14,968 nt of DNA from an uncultured Bacilli bacterium (lineage in GTDB: Bacteria; Bacillota_I; Bacilli_A; RF39; UBA660). The notes beneath the pieces were generated by a model. The model worked only from the letters and a program-made list of their open reading frames with translations. It made no database searches and was not told the DNA's origin. The position numbers and the translations under genes are program-made. The DNA is taken from assembly GCA_944364705.1 (NCBI GenBank), contig CALVWH010000053.1, positions 1-14,968 of the forward strand, read 5' to 3'. Of this stretch, positions 6,188 through 13,000 are shown in pieces; position 1 is the first letter of the stretch, and each line of letters begins with the position of its first letter.

Positions 6188-8000
6188 ATTTGTTTCGATT
6201 TTCTACTTTTTTTCGTTCTTGAGTATTTAGAATCTTTTTTCTTAAACGGAAAGATGTTGGGGTAACTTCGACTAGTTCATCAGAATTAATATATTCTAAT
6301 GTTTGTTCTAGGCTCATTTTTCTAGCACTTTTTAACACAACGGTATGGTCTTTGCTTGAACTTCTAGTATTGGTTAGATTTTTTCCTTTTACCACATTGA
6401 CTGCTAAATCGTTTTCATGGGTATGTTCTCCAACAATCATTCCTTCATATACTTCGGTTCCTGGTTCTATAAACATAACCCCACGGTCTTCCAGTCCTCC
6501 TAAAGCATAAGCGGTTGCTTTTCCGTTTTCCATAGAAACTAAAACACCTAAGGCTCTTTCTCCAACAGAGTTTCCAGCAAGTGGACGATATTCTTTATAG
6601 GTATCATTTAAAATTCCATATCCTTTGGTTAACGTCATAAATTCGGTATTAAATCCGATAAGTCCTCGAGATGGAATCGTATAAAGAAGTTTTACTTGAT
6701 CGTTATGATGGGACATATTTTCCATAGTCCCTTCTCTTTTTCCTAAAGCTTCGATTACGCTTCCTACATATTCTTCTGGAAGATCAATTTGTAAATCTTC
6801 GAATGGTTCGCATAAAACACCATCGATTTCTTTTTGAATAACTTTTGGTTTTGATACTTCTAATTCGAATCCTTCTCGTCTCATGTTTTCGATTAAAATA
6901 GATAAGTGTAATTCTCCACGACCAGATACTAAAAATGCTTCATTATCGGTGGTTTCTACTTTTAAGGAAACGTCTTTTTCGGTTTCTTTTCGAAGACGTT
7001 CTTCAATTTTACGAGCGGTTAAAATTTTTCCTTCTTTTCCTACAAAAGGACTAGAGTTTGGACCAAAGGTCATTTGTAAGGTTGGTTCATCAATATGAAG
7101 TAAAGGAAGTGCTTCTTCTTTTCCAATGTTACAAATGGTTTCTCCAACTTCAATGTCTGGAAGTCCTGCTACTGCGACAATATCTCCAGCACTTGCTTCT
7201 TTAATTTCTAAACGTTTTAATCCTAAAAATCCAAATAATTTTGCGATTCGGAACGTTTTGATGCTTCCGTCTCTACGAACACAAGAAACCATTTCTCCTG
7301 TTTGCATTTTTCCTCTTTTTACTCTTCCAATTCCGATTCTTCCAACAAAATCATTGTAATCTAATAAAGCTGGTTGAAATTGTAAAGAACCTTCGGTTTC
7401 TACTTGTGGACTTGGAATGTATTTCATGATCGCATCAAATATGTAATCCATCGTTGGTTCTTGTTTTTCTGGATCTGGATCAAGGCTTGAAGTTCCTGCT
7501 AACGCAGATGTATAGATGACTGGAAATTCTAATTGAGATTCTTCTGCTCCAAGTTCAATGAATAAATCTAAAACTTCGTCTACAACTTCTAAAGGTCTTG
7601 CTGCTGGTTTATCAATTTTATTGACAACAACAATTGGAGTTACTCCTGCTTCTAATGCTTTTTTTAAAACAAAACGAGTTTGTGGCATGGTTCCTTCGTA
7701 AGCATCGACAACAAGTAAGACCCCATCAACCATGTTCATGATTCTTTCTACTTCTCCACCAAAATCGGCGTGTCCTGGAGTGTCTAGAATGTTGATGCGA
7801 GCATCTTTATAATTAATGGCCGTTGTTTTGGCTAAAATGGTAATTCCACGTTCTCTTTCTAGGGCATTGGAATCCATGGCACGTTCTTCTACTTCTTCGT
7901 TTTCTCGAAACGTTCCGGACATTTTTAATAATTTATCGACTAATGTTGTTTTTCCATGGTCAACATGAGCGATAATGGCTACATTTCTTATTTCTTTCAT
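6186..8000 (-). CDS. typA: Ribosome-associated translational GTPase TypA/BipA
   Basis: A 604-residue GTPase of the EF-G/LepA superfamily that binds the ribosome and aids 50S assembly and stress or low-temperature growth in studied bacteria. Seen: G1 AHVDHGKTTL (11-20), the switch I ERGITI segment, G3 DTPGHADF, G4 NKID and G5 TSAL. Domain II, domains III/V and the TypA-specific C-terminal region follow, including SRGLIGFNTEFMTLTKGYG, NDLAVNVVKGKNLTNTRSSS and a closing TPTSFRLRKKIL. Length matches the family. The ATG at 8000 is chosen (MKEIRNVAI); the GTG at 8009 forms part of the AAGTGGAG ribosome site. It is monocistronic, with its own strong extended -10 promoter. It converges on the XRE gene at 5890. 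Confidence 0.97.
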   Translation of the reverse strand: MKEIRNVAIIAHVDHGKTTLVDKLLKMSGTFRENEEVEERAMDSNALERERGITILAKTTAINYKDARINILDTPGHADFGGEVERIMNMVDGVLLVVDAYEGTMPQTRFVLKKALEAGVTPIVVVNKIDKPAARPLEVVDEVLDLFIELGAEESQLEFPVIYTSALAGTSSLDPDPEKQEPTMDYIFDAIMKYIPSPQVETEGSLQFQPALLDYNDFVGRIGIGRVKRGKMQTGEMVSCVRRDGSIKTFRIAKLFGFLGLKRLEIKEASAGDIVAVAGLPDIEVGETICNIGKEEALPLLHIDEPTLQMTFGPNSSPFVGKEGKILTARKIEERLRKETEKDVSLKVETTDNEAFLVSGRGELHLSILIENMRREGFELEVSKPKVIQKEIDGVLCEPFEDLQIDLPEEYVGSVIEALGKREGTMENMSHHNDQVKLLYTIPSRGLIGFNTEFMTLTKGYGILNDTYKEYRPLAGNSVGERALGVLVSMENGKATAYALGGLEDRGVMFIEPGTEVYEGMIVGEHTHENDLAVNVVKGKNLTNTRSSSKDHTVVLKSARKMSLEQTLEYINSDELVEVTPTSFRLRKKILNTQERKKVENRNK

Positions 8001-8026
8001 TTTCTCCACTTCTCTTTCGCATAGGT

Positions 8027-8056
8027 ATTATAGCACATTCCTTAAATTATTGTAAA
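8027..8056 (-). promoter_or_regulatory. typA promoter
   Basis: Minus strand: -35 TTTACA (8051-8056), an 18-base spacer, and -10 TATAAT (8027-8032) with the extension TGTGC immediately before it. It lies 27 bases upstream of the ATG. The A/T tracts beyond (about 8057-8112) could act as an UP element. Confidence 0.8.
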
Positions 8057-8117
8057 GTTTTTTCCTTTTGAAAAAAATTAACTTTTTTAAATTTTTTTTC
8101 TTTTTTTTTAATTTCTG

Positions 8118-8126
8118 TGATATGAT
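8118..8126 (+). promoter_or_regulatory. Extended -10 promoter of the zinc-ribbon gene
   Basis: Plus strand TGTG-A-TATGAT, -10 at 8121-8126. A second TATAAT at 8127-8132 is too close to the ATG at 8145 for the ribosome site GGAGAT (8133-8138) to be transcribed. No good -35 is seen in the long T tract upstream. Confidence 0.45.
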
Positions 8127-8144
8127 TATAATGGAGATGGTTCT

Positions 8145-8429
8145 ATGAGTTTTTTTATTTTATTGATTATCATTATTGTTATTATTTCAGTTTCTACAAA
8201 CAAAAATAAAGATTCCAAAACAACAAATGTTCCAAAAGATAATTTTTACCGGCCAATTCGTCCGACACCAAAGCCTCCAGAGCCTAGAAAACCAAAGGAA
8301 ATTCCAGAAAAAGATCCTTGTGATATGATTGGTTATAAGCGCTGTCCAAACTGTTTGAATACGGTTTCTAAAAAATCTCAGGAATGTTTTATGTGTGGTT
8401 ATGTTTTTGATGATCTACAAAAAAAATAA
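8145..8429 (+). CDS. Small membrane-anchored zinc-ribbon protein, function unknown
   Basis: A 94-residue protein not matched to a named family. Residues 2-17 form one strongly hydrophobic Ile-rich membrane segment. A charged then Pro-rich linker follows (RPIRPTPKPPEPRKPKEIPE, 37-56). The C terminus holds a zinc ribbon: C67-P-N-C70 and C81-F-M-C84 followed by GYVF, the pattern of double-CxxC ribbons; C59 lies just before it. The ribbon probably faces the cytoplasm if the N terminus is outside, but topology cannot be fixed from sequence. The ATG at 8145 has GGAGATGG seven bases upstream. It stands alone between typA (divergent) and an unknown membrane protein gene (convergent), sharing a bidirectional terminator with the latter. 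A role as a membrane-bound adaptor is speculation. Confidence 0.8.
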   Translation: MSFFILLIIIIVIISVSTNKNKDSKTTNVPKDNFYRPIRPTPKPPEPRKPKEIPEKDPCDMIGYKRCPNCLNTVSKKSQECFMCGYVFDDLQKK

Positions 8430-8453
8430 AGAGAAGGTTCTTTATTTTTTTTT
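8425..8453. terminator. Bidirectional terminator
   Basis: AATAAAGA (8425-8432), six-base loop, TCTTTATT (8439-8446), with an A run on the left and a T run on the right, so it can act on both strands. It serves the plus gene ending at 8429 and the minus gene ending at 8442. Both stop codons overlap the arms. Confidence 0.75.
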
Positions 8454-9128
8454 CCAATTTCGGTATTCTTTTTGGATTTTTTTGTATTGTTTTTTGTTTT
8501 CGGTTATCCATTTTTTATAGCTTCTTGAAGTTCTTTGATAGATAAAGTAGTCAAAGGTATTTTGGGTTTTCATATTGATGGTAATGATGGCATCATAAAT
8601 ATGATCATTTAAATCTTTATAAATACATAAGATTCGATTATGATCTTCTTTGATTACTTCGTCTTCTTCTAAAAGGAAAAACATTTTAACTGGTATTTCT
8701 TTTCTTTGTTCGGTTGCGATATCAAACGTTGTAAATAATTTTTGATTTTTACTTTTGATATTTTTTTGTGTTCCGATAATTTCTTTTCCAGTAAGTAAAT
8801 TATAAAACCGAATATCAGAAGCAACACCATATCCGATGTTTTTTAAGCCTAAAGCGACAAAAAACGTATGTTCAGGATCTTCTTCAAAGATATGGCTTTT
8901 ACAAATTTCTTTATGTTGTTCTAGATAATTTCTTCCAAAAAACGTAAGAAAATAATATTCCATATGGAATTCTTTTAATGGATCAATTTGATCAACCACT
9001 AAATAAGGTTTATGACTTTCTTTATTTTCGTTTTCTACCCTACGATTTACGGTATATAAGCCAATAAAAATAGAAATTAGAATCGAAAGTGATGGCAGTA
9101 AAATATCTAAAATCATAACGTAATCCAT
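8442..9128 (-). CDS. Single-pass membrane protein of unknown function
   Basis: A 228-residue protein that I do not recognise. Residues 4-27 (VMILDILLPSLSILISIFIG onward) are one membrane segment. A charged stretch and the strand HKPYLVVDQ follow. The middle looks like a beta-rich domain (for example FFVALGLKNIGYGVASDIRF, 90-109), in the style of extracytoplasmic or cytoplasmic immunoglobulin-like folds. The C-terminal 30 residues are very basic and probably helical (SYKKWITENKKQYKKIQKEY). Similar small proteins with one N-terminal helix and a KPYL motif occur widely as hypothetical proteins. The ATG at 9128 has a strong AAAGGAG ribosome site 8 bases upstream. It lies 16 bases after the Nudix gene, so they are probably co-transcribed. 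Confidence 0.75.
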   Translation of the reverse strand: MDYVMILDILLPSLSILISIFIGLYTVNRRVENENKESHKPYLVVDQIDPLKEFHMEYYFLTFFGRNYLEQHKEICKSHIFEEDPEHTFFVALGLKNIGYGVASDIRFYNLLTGKEIIGTQKNIKSKNQKLFTTFDIATEQRKEIPVKMFFLLEEDEVIKEDHNRILCIYKDLNDHIYDAIITINMKTQNTFDYFIYQRTSRSYKKWITENKKQYKKIQKEYRNWKKK

Positions 9129-9144
9129 GGGATTTCTCCTTTCT

Positions 9145-9576
9145 TTAATTCATATAGGTTTTTAATAAATAATCCATGGTAATTTTGATGTCTGGAAATA
9201 CCGAAATATTTTCTAAATCGTTTCTTGAAAACCAACCAATTGCAAGAGATTCTTTTTCATCGAAAATTAAGGATTGTTCTTTTAAAGGAACCGCTACATA
9301 AACAATATCAATATGTAAATCTCCTTGTTTGTTTCGATTTTTTTGGATTGCTAGTGGACGAATAAAATCGTCTTCTCTCGGAAAATGTTCTCCCAAAAGT
9401 TCTATTTTTAAACCAGTTTCTTCATATACTTCGCGAATAGCTGCTTCTTCTGGTGTTTCTTCGCTTTCAATATGACCTCCTGGTTGTACCCAACGATTAA
9501 ATTTTTTATGTTTTACAAGCAATATTTTTTTCTTTGGAATATCCATGACAAATACTGAGGCACAAAAGTGTCGCAT
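9145..9576 (-). CDS. Nudix hydrolase
   Basis: A 143-residue cytoplasmic Nudix-fold hydrolase that would cleave a nucleoside diphosphate linked to another group, with a divalent metal. The Nudix box is perfect: G34, E40, then REVYEETGL (48-56), fitting G-x5-E-x7-REUxEExGU. The strands before it (ASVFVMDIPKKKILLVKH and RWVQPGGHIE) are typical of the fold; WVQPGGHIE rather than WxLPGG recalls the ADP-ribose/8-oxo-dGTP-like subgroup, but the substrate cannot be called. Length is normal. The ATG at 9576 follows AAGGGGGTG. It is the first gene of a two-gene operon with the unknown membrane protein, driven by an extended -10 promoter. Confidence 0.93.
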   Translation of the reverse strand: MRHFCASVFVMDIPKKKILLVKHKKFNRWVQPGGHIESEETPEEAAIREVYEETGLKIELLGEHFPREDDFIRPLAIQKNRNKQGDLHIDIVYVAVPLKEQSLIFDEKESLAIGWFSRNDLENISVFPDIKITMDYLLKTYMN

Positions 9577-9600
9577 ATTACACCCCCTTATCTTAGTATG

Positions 9601-9609
9601 ATTATATCA
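9601..9609 (-). promoter_or_regulatory. Extended -10 promoter of the Nudix operon
   Basis: Minus strand TATG-A-TATAAT, with a perfect -10 at 9601-9606. No recognisable -35 lies at the right distance, which fits reliance on the extended -10. It lies 25 bases upstream of the ATG. Confidence 0.65.
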
Positions 9610-9660
9610 TAATTTCTTTTATTTTTTATGTCTTTCCTTTTTTTCTTTGTAAATTTATGT

Positions 9661-9700
9661 AAAAAAAAATTATAAAAATTATTCTAAGATTTTTATAATT
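9661..9700 (-). terminator. Intrinsic terminator of the DUF421 gene
   Basis: A 12-base inverted repeat in the message: first arm 9700-9689, nine-base loop, second arm 9679-9668, then nine T residues (9669-9661 as A on plus, partly in the arm). The last seven or so codons and the stop (9681-9679) form the first arm and loop. Confidence 0.75.
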
Positions 9701-10416
9701 TCTTTTTCTTTATTTCTTTCATAAACTTTTACTTGATCATTTTTATCTAAAGTTACCAATAATAAATCTTCATAACTATAATAGCCTTGTTTTTGTAATT
9801 GTTTTTGTAACCAAGGTTCTGTTTTTTTCATTGCTTCTAAGTTGTTTGGCATTAATTTTCCATCAATAATTACATTGGCACATAAACTTTCTGGCTCTAC
9901 TTTTAATTTCATATCTCCAACCGTAACTGGTCTATAATCTACTTTTGGTAATATACTTAAGTTTCCATTTACTTCCATAACCGCACTTTCGATTTGACTA
10001 AGGTCAAAATATCCAGCGACTCTGCATTCTTCTAATAGATCATTCATATCAAGTTTTACTTTTTTTAATGCTTTTTCAATCAGTTTTCCGTTTTCTATGA
10101 TAATGGTTGGGGTTCCCATGAAAAATCTTCGCAAATAGATACTTTTCATTGTCAAAACGGATACAAGATAGGCAAAGACACCAAATAGAATAACGGCAAC
10201 AATGCCATTAAGGAATTGAATATCGACATTGGTTGTCATTTCGGCAGCAAAATTACCAATGGAAATACCAATAACATAATCAAATAAACTGAGCTGAGAT
10301 ACTTGTTTCTTTCCAAGCATTTTAGTTACAAAGAACAAAGTAAATAAAGAAAAAAATGCTCGAATAACGACATCGTCTATTTCTAACCAATTGGTTTTAA
10401 AAATATCATCAAACAT
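9679..10416 (-). CDS. DUF421/YetF-family membrane protein
   Basis: A 245-residue protein of the YetF/YrbG/YkjA (DUF421) family; in B. subtilis several such proteins are sporulation-associated, and their biochemical role is not settled. Three membrane segments occupy the first 90 residues (about 15-33, 45-60, 69-92), with the family signature KMLGKKQVSQLSLFDYVIGI spanning the first two. The cytoplasmic part has TPTIIIENGKL, then LLEECRVAGYFDLSQIESAV and MEVNGNLSILPK, matching the conserved LR-x-G-x-dl-x-x-v-x-x-A and E-x-NG-x-lSv motifs, except that Cys131 sits where this loop is usually shorter. The ATG at 10416 follows AAAGGTGAT. It is downstream of the WecA/TagO-like gene but separated by a terminator, so it likely has its own weak promoter. 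Confidence 0.9.
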   Translation of the reverse strand: MFDDIFKTNWLEIDDVVIRAFFSLFTLFFVTKMLGKKQVSQLSLFDYVIGISIGNFAAEMTTNVDIQFLNGIVAVILFGVFAYLVSVLTMKSIYLRRFFMGTPTIIIENGKLIEKALKKVKLDMNDLLEECRVAGYFDLSQIESAVMEVNGNLSILPKVDYRPVTVGDMKLKVEPESLCANVIIDGKLMPNNLEAMKKTEPWLQKQLQKQGYYSYEDLLLVTLDKNDQVKVYERNKEKEIIKILE

Positions 10417-10451
10417 ATTATCACCTTTTTATAATATGGAATATTTTTTTT

Positions 10452-10457
10452 ATTATA
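10452..10457 (-). promoter_or_regulatory. Possible -10 of the DUF421 gene
   Basis: Minus strand TATAAT (10452-10457) downstream of the wecA-like terminator and 35 bases before the ATG. No acceptable -35 or TG extension at the exact spacing is seen. Called only because a terminator separates this gene from its upstream neighbour. Confidence 0.35.
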
Positions 10458-10465
10458 TACCAAAG

Positions 10466-10491
10466 AAAAAAACATAGTTTTTCTATGTTTT
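10466..10491 (-). terminator. Intrinsic terminator of the WecA/TagO-like gene
   Basis: Nine-base inverted repeat AAAACATAG / CTATGTTTT (10483-10491 and 10469-10477) around a five-base loop, followed by a run of T in the message (A at 10466-10472 on plus). The stop TAG (10485-10483) is the last three bases of the first arm. Confidence 0.8.
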
Positions 10492-11553
10492 CTTTCGATG
10501 AAATTTCTTTTTGATTTTATCTTTTAAATCTTCTTTATCAAAAACAACATTTGTTTTTGCAACAAAAACTAAAACCAAAACTAATAAAATTCCATAAATG
10601 ATATATCCTAACGTTCGATCTTTTAAAACGTAGACAATGGAAGCAAAAGCAAATAGTAAATCTACGGCATAAATGATACAAACGGCTGCGGTTTGAGATA
10701 AGTTTCGATTTAATAGTTGATGATGAATGTGAAATTTATCTCCTTTGGCAATGTTTTCTCCTTTTAAGGTTCTTCTTATAATTGCGAAAACGGTGTCTAA
10801 AATTGGGATTGCTAAAATTAAAAGGGGAATAATAACGGAAGTTAAGACAACGTTTTTAAATCCTAATAATGCGATGACTGCTACCATAAATCCTAAAAAC
10901 ATGGAACCAGAATCACCTGCAAAGATGGATGCTGGATGAAAGTTATGAACAAGGAATCCTAGGGTAGCTCCAAGCATTAAGAATGCTAAAATAAATTCTA
11001 ATCCAAAGTGATATTGCATGGTTGCAATAATTCCAACGGTTAAAAAGTAAATCGCACTAATTCCTCCACTTAATCCATCGAGTCCATCAATTAAGTTAAT
11101 ACAGTTGATGCAAGCAACAATAAAAATAATGGTAATTGGATAAGCAAAGATTCCAAAATCTACATAAAATCCAAAAGCACTAATGTCTTGCATTAATAAG
11201 TTCCCATAAAAAACGATAACGCAAGCGGATGCTAGTTGTCCAATGAATTTCGTTAAGGGTCCAAGTTCGGTAATATCATCTAGGACTCCGACTAAAATAA
11301 TTAAAAAGCCTCCAATTAAAATGGCATTCATGGTGGAACTTGGAGTTCCAAAAATCATATATCCAAGTAAAAATCCTAAAAAGATAGCAACGCCACCCAT
11401 TTTGGGAATAATTTTTGAATGAATGTGTCTTCCACGAGGAACATCTACCGCTCCGATTTTTACTGCAACTTTACGTATATAAGGTATTATGCAGGCGACA
11501 AATAAAAAGGTTAGGAAAGTCATAAGAAAGACTTTTTGAAAAATTTGTTCCAT
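10483..11553 (-). CDS. Undecaprenyl-phosphate GlcNAc-1-phosphate transferase (WecA/TagO-like)
   Basis: A 356-residue polytopic enzyme of the MraY/WecA/TagO family. It moves a sugar-1-phosphate (in TagO, GlcNAc-1-P from UDP-GlcNAc) to undecaprenyl phosphate at the inner face of the membrane, the first step of teichoic acid or other surface glycan synthesis. Seen: about ten membrane segments, HSKIIPKMGGVAIFLGF (45-61), LDDITELGPLTKFIGQL (91-107) with the DD pair D92-D93, NCINLIDGLDGLSGG (150-164), FAGDSGSMFLGF (211-222) and the cytoplasmic HIHHQLL (275-281), which favours WecA/TagO over MraY. Length is normal for TagO. The ATG at 11553 follows AAGGTGAT. It has its own promoter and terminator, thus monocistronic. 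It could make the linkage unit of wall teichoic acid, but no tag/tar genes are nearby. Confidence 0.93.
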   Translation of the reverse strand: MEQIFQKVFLMTFLTFLFVACIIPYIRKVAVKIGAVDVPRGRHIHSKIIPKMGGVAIFLGFLLGYMIFGTPSSTMNAILIGGFLIILVGVLDDITELGPLTKFIGQLASACVIVFYGNLLMQDISAFGFYVDFGIFAYPITIIFIVACINCINLIDGLDGLSGGISAIYFLTVGIIATMQYHFGLEFILAFLMLGATLGFLVHNFHPASIFAGDSGSMFLGFMVAVIALLGFKNVVLTSVIIPLLILAIPILDTVFAIIRRTLKGENIAKGDKFHIHHQLLNRNLSQTAAVCIIYAVDLLFAFASIVYVLKDRTLGYIIYGILLVLVLVFVAKTNVVFDKEDLKDKIKKKFHRKKT

Positions 11554-11570
11554 AAAATCACCTTATGTTT

Positions 11571-11599
11571 ATTTTAGCATGCTTTTTTATCCTTGTCCA
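11571..11599 (-). promoter_or_regulatory. Promoter of the WecA/TagO-like gene
   Basis: Minus strand: -35 TGGACA (11594-11599), a 17-base spacer and -10 TAAAAT (11571-11576), preceded by ATGC, an extended -10. It lies between the mbl terminator and the ATG at 11553. Confidence 0.72.
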
Positions 11600-11613
11600 T
11601 ACAGCAAGTTTTG

Positions 11614-11637
11614 AAAAAAATAGGAATTCTCCTATTT
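11614..11637 (-). terminator. Intrinsic terminator of mbl
   Basis: Eight-base inverted repeat AAATAGGA/TCCTATTT (11618-11625 and 11630-11637), a four-base loop, then T residues in the message (A at 11614-11620 on plus). The mbl stop TAG (11634-11632) lies in the first arm. Confidence 0.8.
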
Positions 11638-12621
11638 ATCAATCAAATGCATATTGTCTAATAATACGCCGGTTCCTTCTACAACGCAAGTAAGTGGACT
11701 TTCTGCAATAAACACAGGAACTTTTAATTCATGAGATAAAAGTTCATCAAATCCATGAACCAAAGCTCCTCCACCGGTTACAATAATTCCTTTATCTATA
11801 ATATCTGCAGATAATTCGGGTGGTGTTTTTTCTAAGACTAATTTTGCGGTTGTAATGATTTCATAAACGCTTTCTCTTAAAGCTTCTTCAATTTCATTGG
11901 AATGCATGGTAATGGTATGAGGAAGACCAGTAACTAAGTCTCTTCCTCTTACTTCCATTTTTTCATCTCTGGAATCTGGGTATACACTACCGATGGTAAA
12001 TTTTATTTCTTCGGCTGTTCGATCTCCAATTAATAATTTGTATTTTTCTTTAATGTATTTGATAATGTCGCTATCAAAAACGTTTCCAGCAACTTTGATA
12101 GAAGAACTGGTAACAATTCCTCCTAAGGATAAAACTGCAATATCTGTGGTACCTCCACCAACATCGATAATCATATTTCCACTTGGTTTTGAAATATCAA
12201 TTCCAGCACCAATGGCAGCAACTTTTGGTTCAATATCTAAAAAAACTTTTCGCGCTCCGGTTCTTTCTGCTGCTTCTTTGATGGCATTTCTTTCTACACC
12301 AGTAATGTCGGAAGGACAACAAATTAAGATTCGAGGTCTAGAAAAAAAACTTTTCCCGTTTACTTTTTTTATAAAATGATTTAGCATCATTTCGGTTATT
12401 TCGAAATCGGCAATTACTCCATCTTTCATTGGCCGAATGGCTTTTACATCACCGGGTGTTCTTCCTAACATATCTCTTGCTTCTTTTCCAAAGGCTAATG
12501 GTTTTTTTGTATCTGCATCAATTGCAACCACGGATGGTTCGTTTAAAACGATTCCTTGTCCTTTGATATATATTAAAACATTCGCAGTTCCTAAATCGAT
12601 TCCAATATCTTTTGCAAACAT
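11632..12621 (-). CDS. mbl: Actin-like rod-shape protein Mbl (MreB family)
   Basis: A 329-residue cytoplasmic actin homologue that forms membrane-associated filaments and guides lateral wall synthesis. Seen: phosphate-1 loop IGIDLGTANVLI (6-17), the phosphate-2/connect region DVGGGTTDIAVLSLGG (153-168), ILICCPSDIT (98-107), EPKVAAIGAG (131-140), and VTGGGALVHGFDELL (281-295). The start MFAKDIGIDLGTANVLI, the ICCP segment and the position right after spoIIID are those of B. subtilis Mbl rather than MreB or MreBH. Length matches. The ATG at 12621 follows AATAGGTGAT. Its own promoter sits in the end of spoIIID, so it can be made in vegetative cells, with possible read-through from spoIIID during sporulation. 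Confidence 0.95.
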   Translation of the reverse strand: MFAKDIGIDLGTANVLIYIKGQGIVLNEPSVVAIDADTKKPLAFGKEARDMLGRTPGDVKAIRPMKDGVIADFEITEMMLNHFIKKVNGKSFFSRPRILICCPSDITGVERNAIKEAAERTGARKVFLDIEPKVAAIGAGIDISKPSGNMIIDVGGGTTDIAVLSLGGIVTSSSIKVAGNVFDSDIIKYIKEKYKLLIGDRTAEEIKFTIGSVYPDSRDEKMEVRGRDLVTGLPHTITMHSNEIEEALRESVYEIITTAKLVLEKTPPELSADIIDKGIIVTGGGALVHGFDELLSHELKVPVFIAESPLTCVVEGTGVLLDNMHLIDK

Positions 12622-12648
12622 AATATCACCTATTTCTGTACATGTCTT

Positions 12649-12677
12649 ATTATATCACATTCTTTCTTCTATGATAA
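12649..12677 (-). promoter_or_regulatory. Vegetative promoter of mbl inside the end of spoIIID
   Basis: Minus strand: -35 TTATCA (12672-12677), a 17-base spacer and -10 TATAAT (12649-12654) preceded by TGTGA. The TGA of the extended -10 (12655-12657) is also the stop codon of spoIIID. Predicted start is near 12642, giving a leader of about 20 bases. Confidence 0.7.
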
Positions 12678-12933
12678 GCTCTTCTTTTAATTTTAAGTAC
12701 TTTTTCTTTGTAGAAATTCCTCCTTTAATATGCCTCATTTTTTGATGTTCATACAAAATGTTTTTTACTTGTTCATATTTTTCTTTATCGAGAATGCTTA
12801 ATCTTTGATGTAGGTCTTTATGTACAATGGATTTTGATAATCCGAATGTTTCTGCTACTCCGCGAATGGTATCTTTTGTATGGATCATGTATTTTGCAAT
12901 ATTTAAGGTTCTTTTTTCTAAACTTTCTTTCAT
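12655..12933 (-). CDS. spoIIID: Sporulation transcription regulator SpoIIID
   Basis: A 92-residue DNA-binding protein, almost the same length as B. subtilis SpoIIID, which acts in the mother cell to switch sigma-E genes on or off and to help start sigma-K synthesis. Seen: N-terminal ESLEKRTLNIAKYMIHTKDT, a helix-turn-helix VAETFGLSKSIVHKDLHQRL (26-45), and the basic C-terminal region (MRHIKGGISTKKKYLKLKEE, 66-85) that in the family makes extra minor-groove contacts. The ATG at 12933 follows a near-perfect TAGGAGGT. It lies between spoIIQ (terminator in between) and mbl (no terminator in between). The usd leader gene found before spoIIID in B. subtilis is not seen here. Confidence 0.96.
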   Translation of the reverse strand: MKESLEKRTLNIAKYMIHTKDTIRGVAETFGLSKSIVHKDLHQRLSILDKEKYEQVKNILYEHQKMRHIKGGISTKKKYLKLKEELIIEERM

Positions 12934-12948
12934 AATACCTCCTAATAT

Positions 12949-12977
12949 ACTGTATTAAAAAAGAAAGTTTTTATTAA
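12949..12977 (-). promoter_or_regulatory. Candidate sigma-E-like promoter of spoIIID
   Basis: Because a terminator separates spoIIID from spoIIQ, a promoter is needed here. On the minus strand AATACAGT (12949-12956) matches six of eight positions of the sigma-E -10 consensus CATACAHT. It lies 14 bases after TTAATAA (12971-12977), a weak -35 match. This is low confidence; the transcript start would be close to the ribosome site. Confidence 0.35.
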
Positions 12978-13000
12978 AAAAAGAGTTATTTTCATAACTC
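12976..13000 (-). terminator. Intrinsic terminator of spoIIQ
   Basis: Seven-base inverted repeat GAGTTAT/ATAACTC (12983-12989 and 12994-13000) with a four-base loop, then seven T residues in the message (A at 12976-12982 on plus). The spoIIQ stop TGA (12994-12992) spans the first arm and the loop. Confidence 0.8.

Noticed and set aside
8057..8117. Terminator or repeat in the T-rich tract before the zinc-ribbon gene
   Set aside because: It is mostly homopolymeric T and A without a stable stem; an UP-element role for the divergent promoters is the simplest reading.
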